From contig JAXMGX010000010.1 in assembly GCA_046347045.1 (NCBI GenBank), forward strand, positions 100,728 through 164,727: a stretch of DNA of 64,000 nt, read 5' to 3'. Source of the stretch: ZC4RG30 sp046347045. GTDB taxonomy: Bacteria > Pseudomonadota > Gammaproteobacteria > Steroidobacterales > Steroidobacteraceae. The position numbers and the translations under genes were made by a program. Under the pieces are notes generated by a model. The model was given only the letters and a program-made list of their open reading frames with translations, ran no database searches and was not told the origin of the DNA. Below are positions 37,271 to 44,572 of this stretch, piece by piece; within the stretch, counting starts at the first letter, position 1, and every line of letters begins with the position of its first letter.

Positions 37271-37777
37271 ATGACCGACACCGTCCGCGAACAGCGTTTC
37301 CTGACCCTGCTGAACGCGAACCTGCCGGCGCTGGGCCGTCTGGCCGGCAGCTACGCCGGCAGCACCGGCGAACGGGACGACCTGCTGCAGGAGATCGCGC
37401 TGGCGCTGTGGCAGGCCCTGCCCCGCTTCCGCGGCGAATGCTCCGAACGCACCTTCCTGTTCCGGATAGCCCATAACCGCTGCATCAACCACATCGCCCG
37501 CCGCCGCAGCATGGAATCGCTGCAGGCGCTGGAGCTCGACCCGGCCGACGATGCCCGGCCCGTGGACCAGGCCCTGAGCCACGCGCAGGACTCGCTGCGG
37601 CTGGCCGATGCGGTGCGGCGCCTGCCGGTGATCCAGCGGCAGGTGATCGTGCTGGCGCTGGAAGACATGGAATACCAGGAGATCGCCGCCGTGCTCGGCA
37701 TCTCCGAAACCAACGTGGGAGTGCGCCTGAACCGGGCGCGCGCGTCCCTGCGCAAACTGATGGGAGAAGGCCCATGA
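37271..37777 (+). CDS. ECF-subfamily RNA polymerase sigma factor
   Basis: A 168-residue sigma factor with only regions 2 and 4. Region 2 includes DDLLQEIALALWQALPRFRG and FLFRIAHNRCINHIARRR; region 4 includes RLPVIQRQVIVLALEDMEYQEIAAVLGISE and NVGVRLNRARASLRKLM. It overlaps the next gene, for a four-helix membrane protein, by four bases, the arrangement of a sigma/anti-sigma pair. A classic zinc-binding anti-sigma motif is absent from that partner. It may control the divergent exporter operon. Confidence 0.92.
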   Translation: MTDTVREQRFLTLLNANLPALGRLAGSYAGSTGERDDLLQEIALALWQALPRFRGECSERTFLFRIAHNRCINHIARRRSMESLQALELDPADDARPVDQALSHAQDSLRLADAVRRLPVIQRQVIVLALEDMEYQEIAAVLGISETNVGVRLNRARASLRKLMGEGP

Positions 37778-38355
37778 ACGTGAATTCCGATCTCGACAGC
37801 CTGCGACAGCGCTGGCAGACGCAGGCACCTCCGACCGCCGATGTGAATGCGCTGCGCCAGCGCGTGGCCGACGAGTCGCGCACCAACACGCGCACGCTGG
37901 TCATCGTGTCCATCGGCACACTGCTGGTGCTGGGCTTCACGCTGCTGCGCGCCATGCGCAGCGACGAGCCCAACACCTGGGTGTCGGTGGTGTTCGTCAC
38001 CTGCTTCGCCGTGCTGGTGTGGCTGGTGGCGATGGTGCTGTCACGCGGCACCTGGCGGCCGCGCGATGACTCCATCGCGGCCTACATCGATCTGTCGATC
38101 CATCGCTGCCGCTCGGTGATCGTTGCGGCACCGGTAGGCATCGTGCTGTATGTGGCGGGTCTCATCGGCTCGCTGGCCTGGCGGCAACGGCTGCTGGGCG
38201 TGGAATGGCAGCAACTGCTGCAGGCGCCGGAGATGATCCTGGCGGGCTGGATAGGCGCGCCCGCCTATGCCATCGGCATGCTCATCAACGCGCGTGTCCA
38301 GCGGCGCAGGCTGGCGTTTCTGGAGAAGCTGCGCCGGGAGCTTGGAGAAGGCTAA
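37774..38355 (+). CDS. Four-helix membrane protein, possible anti-sigma factor
   Basis: A 193-residue protein: a soluble, charged N-terminal ~40 residues (LRQRWQTQAPPTADV), then four helices at about 43-60, 68-88, 115-135 and 150-170, and a basic C-terminal tail. The overlap with the sigma gene and the N-terminal cytoplasmic region suggest sigma sequestration at the membrane, but no anti-sigma signature is present. Its TAA stop overlaps the TAG stop of the convergent SDR gene. Confidence 0.7.
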   Translation: MNVNSDLDSLRQRWQTQAPPTADVNALRQRVADESRTNTRTLVIVSIGTLLVLGFTLLRAMRSDEPNTWVSVVFVTCFAVLVWLVAMVLSRGTWRPRDDSIAAYIDLSIHRCRSVIVAAPVGIVLYVAGLIGSLAWRQRLLGVEWQQLLQAPEMILAGWIGAPAYAIGMLINARVQRRRLAFLEKLRRELGEG

Positions 38356-39359
38356 CGCCTCCTGGTGCTCTTCTTCGGCGCTGCCTTCTTCGGCGCCGCC
38401 TTCGCCTTCGGCGCGGGCTTCTTCCTGCCGCGCTTGGCCAGCTCTGCCGCGTAGATATCCGGAATGATGAATGCGGTGGCCTCTCGGCGGCCCGCGGGTA
38501 CGGCCTTCGTCGAGAACGAATCCATCATCAGTTTGAATCGTTCGCGCGCCACGTCGGCGAACTCCGGATGCGAAAGGATGTACAGGTCGTTGCGGCGGAT
38601 GCCCGCCAGCACCTGGCGGCCGGCTTCCATCGGGTCCATGGCCACGCCCATGAGGTCCACCGGCTTTGAACCCGGCAGCAACGGCGGCGGGCCCGCGGGT
38701 TTTTTCGCGCCCGCACCATGCGAGACGGGCCGATTGCGCTCGGCATCGAAGATCTGCGTGCGCACCAGCCCAGGGCAATACACCGAGACGCCGATGTTGC
38801 GACCGGACATCTCAGTGCGCAGTGATTCCATCATGCCCACCACCGCGAACTTCGTCGTGGCGTACACGCCCAGCGAGCCGGCAACGATGCCGGCGGATGA
38901 AGACGTGGCCATGATGTGCGCACCCTCGCCGTGCGCGAGCATGCGCGGCAGGAAGGTGCGCACGCCGTTGAACACGCCGTTGATGTTCACGTCCATGGCC
39001 CAGTCCCAGTCCTGCCACGACACATTGCTGAGCAGCGCCGGAATGCCCACGCCGGCGTTGTTCACCAGCAGGTGAACGTTTCCGAACACGCGCTCGGCCT
39101 CGTCGGCGGCACGCACCACGCCCTCGCGATCGGCCGTGTCGAGCTGGATGGCATGCACGCCGGCGTTGCCTTTCGGGAAGGACGCCAGCGCCGCATCACG
39201 GTGATTTTCGCTGCGGTAGGTGATCACCACCTTCATGCCGGCAGCCGACAGCACGCGCGCGATGCCAAGACCAATGCCGCTGGAGCCGCCGGTCACGAAG
39301 GCGGTCTTGCCGGCCACCTTCGCGAGCGGCTTCTGGACAGGCGTGATCTTGCGGGCCAT
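38352..39359 (-). CDS. Short-chain dehydrogenase/reductase with a basic C-terminal tail
   Basis: A 335-residue NAD(P)-dependent oxidoreductase of the classical SDR fold. The cofactor motif TGGSSGIG is at residues 23-30, NNAG at 100-103, and the catalytic Tyr/Lys are Y166 and K170 in GVYATTKF; the active-site serine lies in ATSSSAG. The last ~25 residues are a Lys/Pro/Ala-rich, histone-H1-like tail, RKKPAPKAKAAPKKAAPKK, not part of the enzyme fold. Substrate unknown. It ends on the stop of the anti-sigma candidate. Confidence 0.9.
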   Translation of the reverse strand: MARKITPVQKPLAKVAGKTAFVTGGSSGIGLGIARVLSAAGMKVVITYRSENHRDAALASFPKGNAGVHAIQLDTADREGVVRAADEAERVFGNVHLLVNNAGVGIPALLSNVSWQDWDWAMDVNINGVFNGVRTFLPRMLAHGEGAHIMATSSSAGIVAGSLGVYATTKFAVVGMMESLRTEMSGRNIGVSVYCPGLVRTQIFDAERNRPVSHGAGAKKPAGPPPLLPGSKPVDLMGVAMDPMEAGRQVLAGIRRNDLYILSHPEFADVARERFKLMMDSFSTKAVPAGRREATAFIIPDIYAAELAKRGRKKPAPKAKAAPKKAAPKKSTRRR

Positions 39360-39461
39360 GGTGATTCCTCTTCAGCGTGCGTGATCAGTGTGCGTATGGC
39401 GTTCCGGTTCAGGAGGAGTCGCAGGCGCAGGCCTGATGCGGTAGTCTGCTTCATCCCGGGC

Positions 39462-39535
39462 GCGGGTGTAGTTCAATGGTAGAACTGTAGCTTCCCAAGC
39501 TACTAACGTGGGTTCGATTCCCATCACCCGCTCCA
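39462..39535 (+). tRNA. tRNA-Gly(CCC)
   Basis: A 74-base gene with encoded CCA. The acceptor stem GCGGGTG pairs with CACCCGC, the anticodon stem GTAGC/GCTAC holds the loop TTCCCAA with anticodon CCC, and the T-arm reads GTGGGTTCGATTCCCAT. It resembles E. coli glyU. A 14-base copy of its T-arm region occurs at 43389. Confidence 0.97.
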
Positions 39536-39559
39536 CTTCGATTGCCGCTGTTGCCCGAC

Positions 39560-40171
39560 TCAGGATTTCGACGCCTCCAGACCTTCCAGCAAGGTTGCCA
39601 GCGCCGCCTGCAGCGGCTCTTGCCCGACCTTCCCGGGGATCAGAAGTCCCTCGATGGACAGCATCGTGATGCCATGAACTTGAGCCCAGCAGGCGGCTGC
39701 TTGTCCCTGCACGGGCCGTTGCTTGAATACGCCGGCCTGCTGACCCCGGGCAAGGATGTCGAGCAGGACGCCAAACGTTTTGAGAACGCGCTCGCTGGCG
39801 TGAACACTGGCCGCGTCACCGGCTTCGGAACTGAACATCAGGCGATAGAGCGCCGGGTTTTGCACACCGAACTCGATGTAGGCGAGCGCTGCAGCCTTGA
39901 ATGCCTTGATGACGGAGCGCGACTGGGGAGTGATGGCGGCGACCATGTCCCGCCCCAGTTGCTCGAAGCCCTGCACCGCAAGCTCCGCTAGCAATGCGTC
40001 CTTGTCCGGAAAGTGCTTGTACGGGGCCGCATGGCTGACGCCCACGCGCCGGGCGATCTCGCGCAGGGTGAATTGCCAGCCTTTCTCTTCGACCAGCATC
40101 TTCGCGGCCGTGTCGACGATCACCCTGCGCAGGTCGCCGTGGTGGTACGGACGCGCTGTTGCTTTTTTCAT
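39560..40171 (-). CDS. TetR-family transcriptional regulator
   Basis: A 203-residue repressor-type protein with the TetR helix-turn-helix (GWQFTLREIARRVGVSHAAPYKHFPDKDALLAEL at residues ~32-65) and a C-terminal WHG-type ligand domain (ACWAQVHGITMLSIEGLL). It is divergent from the aldehyde dehydrogenase gene, with repeats between that may be its operator, so it probably controls that gene in response to an aldehyde or phenolic compound. The start is ATG 40171. Confidence 0.93.
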   Translation of the reverse strand: MKKATARPYHHGDLRRVIVDTAAKMLVEEKGWQFTLREIARRVGVSHAAPYKHFPDKDALLAELAVQGFEQLGRDMVAAITPQSRSVIKAFKAAALAYIEFGVQNPALYRLMFSSEAGDAASVHASERVLKTFGVLLDILARGQQAGVFKQRPVQGQAAACWAQVHGITMLSIEGLLIPGKVGQEPLQAALATLLEGLEASKS

Positions 40172-40240
40172 GTCGAATCTCGCCAGTCAGCCCCGGGACG
40201 GGATGAGCGTTCTTGCTGCCTCGAGTTTCCCAGAAAGATG

Positions 40241-40312
40241 TCAGGAGAAACATAGTTGACAGGAGAAACATCAGGCGTTACGCTTCACCAATGTTGTCAC
40301 TGTCTACATTGG
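40241..40312 (+). promoter_or_regulatory. tetR/aldehyde dehydrogenase promoter-operator region
   Basis: CAGGAGAAACAT occurs twice as a direct repeat (40242-40253 and 40260-40271), 18 bases apart. A -35 hexamer TTGACA (40256-40261) sits at the second copy, and 17 bases later TACGCT is a weak -10 for the aldehyde dehydrogenase. Further down, CCAATGT (40288-40294) and ACATTGG (40306-40312) form a 7-bp inverted repeat, a plausible TetR operator. Confidence 0.55.
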
Positions 40313-40320
40313 AGAGCGCC

Positions 40321-41745
40321 ATGAACACCCTCTGCACAGACCCCGCACGTGACATGAAGGTCATCCTGGGCCGCCAGCGATCCGCCTTTCTCGAGGAAGG
40401 ACCGCCCACGTTGAGCCAGCGCAGGGACGACCTGCTCAAGCTCAAGTCACTTGTGCTCGGGCACCAGGAAGAAATCGTGGCGGCGTTGCACGAGGACTTC
40501 GGCCACCGGGCTTCGCACGAAACCGCCATCATGGAAGTCATGCCGCTGGTCCAGGCGATCAACTACCAGCGCAGCCACCTGCGACGCTGGATGCGGCCCG
40601 AGAAACGCAGCGTCCCCATGCCCTTCCAGCCCGGGCGGGCCTGGATCAAGCACCAACCGCTGGGTGTCGTCGGCATCATGTCGCCCTGGAACTACCCATT
40701 GCAGCTCGCCCTCTTGCCGCTGGCCACCGCCATCGCGGCCGGCAACCGGGCCCTCATCAAGCCCTCCGAGTACACGCCCGCAACCTCTGCGCTGCTGGAG
40801 CGCATGCTGGGCCAGGCCTTCGGCCAGGAGCAGGTGGCGGTCTTCACCGGCGACGCAGCCGTTGGGCAGGCGTTCGCGGCGCTGCCTTTCGATCATCTGG
40901 TCTTCACCGGCAGCACAGCCGTGGGCCGATCCATCATGAAGGCAGCCAGCGAGAACCTCGTTCCCGTCACGCTGGAACTGGGCGGAAAGTCTCCAGTGAT
41001 CGTTGACGAGGGGCATCCCATCGAACATGCGGCAACGTCGGTCGCCTACGGAAAACTCGCCAACGGCGGGCAGATCTGCATCGCGCCCGACTACGTGCTG
41101 GTGCCAGAAGGCCAGGCGGAGGCATTCGCCAGCGCCTACGACACGGCCGTGCGCGCGCTGTATCCCGCCGGCCCCACCAGCGACAACTACACGTCAATCG
41201 TGAACGAGCGGCACTATCGCCGACTGCTCGGGCTGCTCGACGATGCGCGCGCCAGGGGCGCCAGGGTCGTTGAAGTGGGCATCAACCCCGGTGAAGCCAG
41301 GCAGCGACCGCACAACATCGCCCCAACCGTCGTGCTGGGAGCGACGCAGGACATGGCCATCCTGCAGGAAGAAATCTTCGGCCCGCTGCTGCCCGTGGTG
41401 ACCTATCGGGGCATTGACGAGGCCATCGGCTACGTCAACGAGCGTCCCAGGCCGCTGGCCCTGTACTTCTTCGGCAGCGACGGCCCCAATCGCCGCAAGG
41501 TGCTCGAACGCACGACCTCGGGCAACGTCACCGTCAACAACACGCTGATGCACTACGCCCAGGAAGACCTGCCCTTCGGCGGCGTCGGCCCCAGCGGCAT
41601 GGGCGCCTATCACGGCATCGAGGGCTTCAAGGCGCTGAGCCATGCCAAGGGAATCTACCAGCAAGGCCGCTGGAACATGAGTGGCGTGCTGCGCCCGCCG
41701 TTTGGCGGCGTGGCCGATCTGGTCCTGAAGCTGACGCTCAGGTGA
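40321..41745 (+). CDS. Coniferyl-type aldehyde dehydrogenase
   Basis: A 474-residue NAD(P)-dependent aldehyde dehydrogenase. Catalytic residues are E219 (TLELGGKSP) and C253 (GGQICIAPDYV); SPWNYPLQL marks the cofactor site. It ends with the class-specific RWNMSGVLRPPFGGVADLV. It resembles coniferyl-aldehyde/aromatic aldehyde dehydrogenases (CalB type), so it may oxidise lignin-derived or fatty aldehydes. ATG 40321 is preceded by GGAGAG; the longer frame to 40213 would cover the promoter. It converges on the multicopper oxidase gene. Confidence 0.9.
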   Translation: MNTLCTDPARDMKVILGRQRSAFLEEGPPTLSQRRDDLLKLKSLVLGHQEEIVAALHEDFGHRASHETAIMEVMPLVQAINYQRSHLRRWMRPEKRSVPMPFQPGRAWIKHQPLGVVGIMSPWNYPLQLALLPLATAIAAGNRALIKPSEYTPATSALLERMLGQAFGQEQVAVFTGDAAVGQAFAALPFDHLVFTGSTAVGRSIMKAASENLVPVTLELGGKSPVIVDEGHPIEHAATSVAYGKLANGGQICIAPDYVLVPEGQAEAFASAYDTAVRALYPAGPTSDNYTSIVNERHYRRLLGLLDDARARGARVVEVGINPGEARQRPHNIAPTVVLGATQDMAILQEEIFGPLLPVVTYRGIDEAIGYVNERPRPLALYFFGSDGPNRRKVLERTTSGNVTVNNTLMHYAQEDLPFGGVGPSGMGAYHGIEGFKALSHAKGIYQQGRWNMSGVLRPPFGGVADLVLKLTLR

Positions 41746-41773
41746 AGTCCTCGCGTGCCTGGCGAGCAGCTGA

Positions 41774-43261
41774 TTACTGGTGCTCGTGATGCCCCGGCAT
41801 TACCGGCACGACGCCCGCCTTCGCATCCTTGGCCAGCACCTGCAGATGCCCCATCATGCCGACCTCGGCATGATCGAGGATGTGGCAGTGGTACATCCAC
41901 ACGCCGGGACGCTCGTCGAAGTTGATCGCGATGCGGACCTTCGACTTCACCGGCACGTTGACGGTGTCCTTCCATTCCGGCACGCGCTTGTCGTCCAGCA
42001 CCTGGAAGAAATAGCCATGCAGGTGGAAGGGATGATCGAAGTCCGAGTTGTTGACCAGCGTCCACACCTGCTTCTCGCCGATGCGCGCCACCAGTGGTTT
42101 TGCGTTCCAGAACGGCACGCCGTTGATGCCCATCTCGACCCGTTTTCCATCCAGGTTGATGGTGAGTTCCAGCGTCTGCTCCACCGCTCCGGCGATATTG
42201 GGTGGCGGGATCTTGCGCAGCGTCTGGGGAATGACGGCGGGCTGCACGGGCGCGTCAGCCACGCTTTGAATGGCCATCACGTCCTCGGGCGCCCGGTTGG
42301 TAACCGTGCCGAAACCGCGGTTGTAGGCCGTCCACCGCATCTTCATCGTGGTGCCAGGTTCCACCGCCGGCGTGTAGACGAGGTCCATGCGCTCCGCCGG
42401 CGCGATGACGATGCGGGTGAGCGGCTCGGTGCGCGCGGCTAGGCCGTTGTCTCCGCCCAGTCGCAGGAAAGTGTTGTTGCGCAGCGAGAAGTTCCAGTAG
42501 CGCGAACGCGCGGCGTTGATGATGCGCCAGCGCTGCTGCTTTCCCTGACGCACCTTCAACGTCGGCATCACGCGACCGTTGACGAGCAGCGTGTCGCCCT
42601 CGCGACCGAACAGATCGCCGAAGTTGCCGCCCTCCTTCCTTTCCATGAGCTGGTTGTCATACAGGCTCATGTCGGACAGCATCAGCACCAGTTCGTCCCC
42701 GAACTCCTTCGGGTCGGCCGGATCGGTGACGACGATCGGGCCATAAAGCCCGAAGCCAACCTGTGCGGCGGACTCCACATGCGGGTGATACCAGTAGGTA
42801 CCCGCATCGCGCAGCACGAAGTCATAGGTGAAGTCCCCGCCCGGCTCGATGGGCGGCTGGGTGATGCCGGGCGTGCCATCCATGTTGTTCGGAACGCGAA
42901 CGCCATGCCAGTGAATGGTCGTGGCCTCGGGCAGTGAGTTGTGGAAATGGACGATCAGCCGGTCGCCCTTCGCGGCCCGGATGTAGGGGCCGGGAAGCAG
43001 ACCGTTGTACGTCCACACCTTGGTCTTGATGCCGGGCCTGAGTTCGACCTCCGCGATTTTCGCCTCGAGCCGAATTTCGAGGATGTGCGGATCGGGATTG
43101 AGATCCTCCGGCTGCGGCAAGGTCAATTCGCGGTCCCAGCCCTCGGGCTGGGAGACGTCCTGCGCGCGAAGCAGGGGTTCCGCCACGCGCGCGGGCATCG
43201 TTCCCGTGAGCATCGCGAGGGTCAACAGCGGCAGAATGATCTTGAAGTGTGGCCGAAACAT
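41774..43261 (-). CDS. Exported multicopper oxidase
   Basis: A 495-residue three-cupredoxin-domain oxidase (laccase/CueO type). The signal peptide is about residues 1-26. Copper ligands are in IHWHGVRVPN, WYHPHVESA, HPFHLHGYFF and YHCHILDHAEVGMM, the last containing the type-1 Cys and axial Met. It oxidises phenols or metal ions with oxygen. Lying beside an aromatic-aldehyde dehydrogenase, a role in phenolic turnover is possible; copper tolerance is the alternative. A copper-chaperone gene occurs elsewhere in the window but is not linked. Confidence 0.93.
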   Translation of the reverse strand: MFRPHFKIILPLLTLAMLTGTMPARVAEPLLRAQDVSQPEGWDRELTLPQPEDLNPDPHILEIRLEAKIAEVELRPGIKTKVWTYNGLLPGPYIRAAKGDRLIVHFHNSLPEATTIHWHGVRVPNNMDGTPGITQPPIEPGGDFTYDFVLRDAGTYWYHPHVESAAQVGFGLYGPIVVTDPADPKEFGDELVLMLSDMSLYDNQLMERKEGGNFGDLFGREGDTLLVNGRVMPTLKVRQGKQQRWRIINAARSRYWNFSLRNNTFLRLGGDNGLAARTEPLTRIVIAPAERMDLVYTPAVEPGTTMKMRWTAYNRGFGTVTNRAPEDVMAIQSVADAPVQPAVIPQTLRKIPPPNIAGAVEQTLELTINLDGKRVEMGINGVPFWNAKPLVARIGEKQVWTLVNNSDFDHPFHLHGYFFQVLDDKRVPEWKDTVNVPVKSKVRIAINFDERPGVWMYHCHILDHAEVGMMGHLQVLAKDAKAGVVPVMPGHHEHQ

Positions 43262-43506
43262 GCTGCTCTTCTCACTCCGACTTCATGGTGGCGCACAACC
43301 CTTGCGCCCAGTTCCCGACATGTTCACAGCGTAGCACCGCAGCCCATTTCAGCCCTGCGAATTTGACGTAGCGAATCGCCGGACGCAGTCGATTCCCATC
43401 ACGCGAAACCATCATCCGGATTTCGATATCGAAGCGCTGCAACAAGTTCCGCGCGCGGCGGCGACGGATCAGCAAACCACAACCGAGGCAGCAGTTTGAT
43501 CTCGCG
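43262..43506. other. Intergenic region with a 14-bp copy of the tRNA-Gly T-arm
   Basis: About 245 bases between the multicopper oxidase start and the end of the FGE gene, without a credible ORF. TCGATTCCCATCAC at 43389-43402 is identical to 39514-39527 inside tRNA-Gly, in the same orientation. This could be an attachment-site remnant bounding the tetR/aldehyde dehydrogenase/oxidase genes. Confidence 0.5.
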
Positions 43507-44544
43507 CTAGGGGAGCGCGACCGTCCTGAATCCGATGTGCGCCGTGCCCAGGCCCTTGCTCTGACCGATGCGGGCCTCGGGCCGATAGCGCATGCAGTAG
43601 TCGGGCGAACACAGATAGGAGCCGCCCTTGAGCACGGCCACGTCGCGTTCATCCGGCTGCGTCGGGTCGAAGCCACCGGGATGGGCGGCCATGTCGACGC
43701 TGTCGTGACGTGCGAAATAGGGACTGCGCGTCCACTCCCACACATTGCCGATCACATCGTAGAGCCCATGCGCATTCGCGCCGAAACAGGCTACGGGAGC
43801 CGCTCCGGCATAGCCGTCGGCCGCCGTGTTGTGCGACGGGAACAAGCCCTGCCAGGTATTGGCCGCCCAGCCGCCGGATGCATTCTTGCGGCCGCCGCCC
43901 TGGGCCGCATATTCGAACTGCTCTTCGGTAGGCAGCACATGGCCCTTCCACTTCGCATAGGCCTCGGCGTCTTCGAAGGCGATGTGCACGACGGGATAGT
44001 CGTCCTTGCCTTCGATGGTGGAGTCCGGCCCATCCGGATGTCGCCAGTTCGCGCCGGGCATGAACTGCCACCAGTTCACGAACGAGCGCATGGCTTCGCC
44101 CTCGCCGCGCGGACGGAAAACGGCGCTGCCGGCAATCACGGGCGCATCGGCCCGGGCGGTGGTGCGTACACCCCGTTCGGCCAGCGTTCTGTATCCGGTT
44201 GCCGCCACGAACTGCGCAAACTGCGCATTCGTGACTTCCGTCTGGTCCATCCAGAAGCCTGCCACCTTCGCCTCGAATGAAGGACCTTCCTCGGGAAACG
44301 CCGCATCGGCGCCGAAGCGGAAGCTGCCGCCCTGCACCCACACCATGCCCGGATGCGCCGCATCGCCGGGCGCCGGACCGCAGTGACGCGGTACCTGTGC
44401 ATCAGACTGCGCCGCGCCTTGATGCTGCGCCGACAAATCCAGCCCCGCGGGCCCTTTGCCGGCCAAGCGGTCTCTCATCCACGCCGCGCCCGCGCCGGCC
44501 GCCGCCGCGATCGCGACGAAGGCGAGCAAGGCACGCAGTTGCAT
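43507..44544 (-). CDS. Formylglycine-generating enzyme (sulfatase activator), exported
   Basis: A 345-residue FGE-family protein: it oxidises the sulfatase active-site cysteine to formylglycine. An N-terminal hydrophobic segment (about 5-22) targets it to the membrane or periplasm. The catalytic cysteine pair is C312 and C317 in GGSYLCSPDYCMRYRPEAR, as in aerobic copper-dependent FGE. Other markers are WVQGGSFRFGADAAFPEEGP and LPTEEQFEYAAQGG. It follows the sulfatase gene by 28 bases and surely activates it. Confidence 0.95.
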   Translation of the reverse strand: MQLRALLAFVAIAAAAGAGAAWMRDRLAGKGPAGLDLSAQHQGAAQSDAQVPRHCGPAPGDAAHPGMVWVQGGSFRFGADAAFPEEGPSFEAKVAGFWMDQTEVTNAQFAQFVAATGYRTLAERGVRTTARADAPVIAGSAVFRPRGEGEAMRSFVNWWQFMPGANWRHPDGPDSTIEGKDDYPVVHIAFEDAEAYAKWKGHVLPTEEQFEYAAQGGGRKNASGGWAANTWQGLFPSHNTAADGYAGAAPVACFGANAHGLYDVIGNVWEWTRSPYFARHDSVDMAAHPGGFDPTQPDERDVAVLKGGSYLCSPDYCMRYRPEARIGQSKGLGTAHIGFRTVALP

Positions 44545-44572
44545 CCTGAACGGCTCCGCAGGTTCAGCCCGG

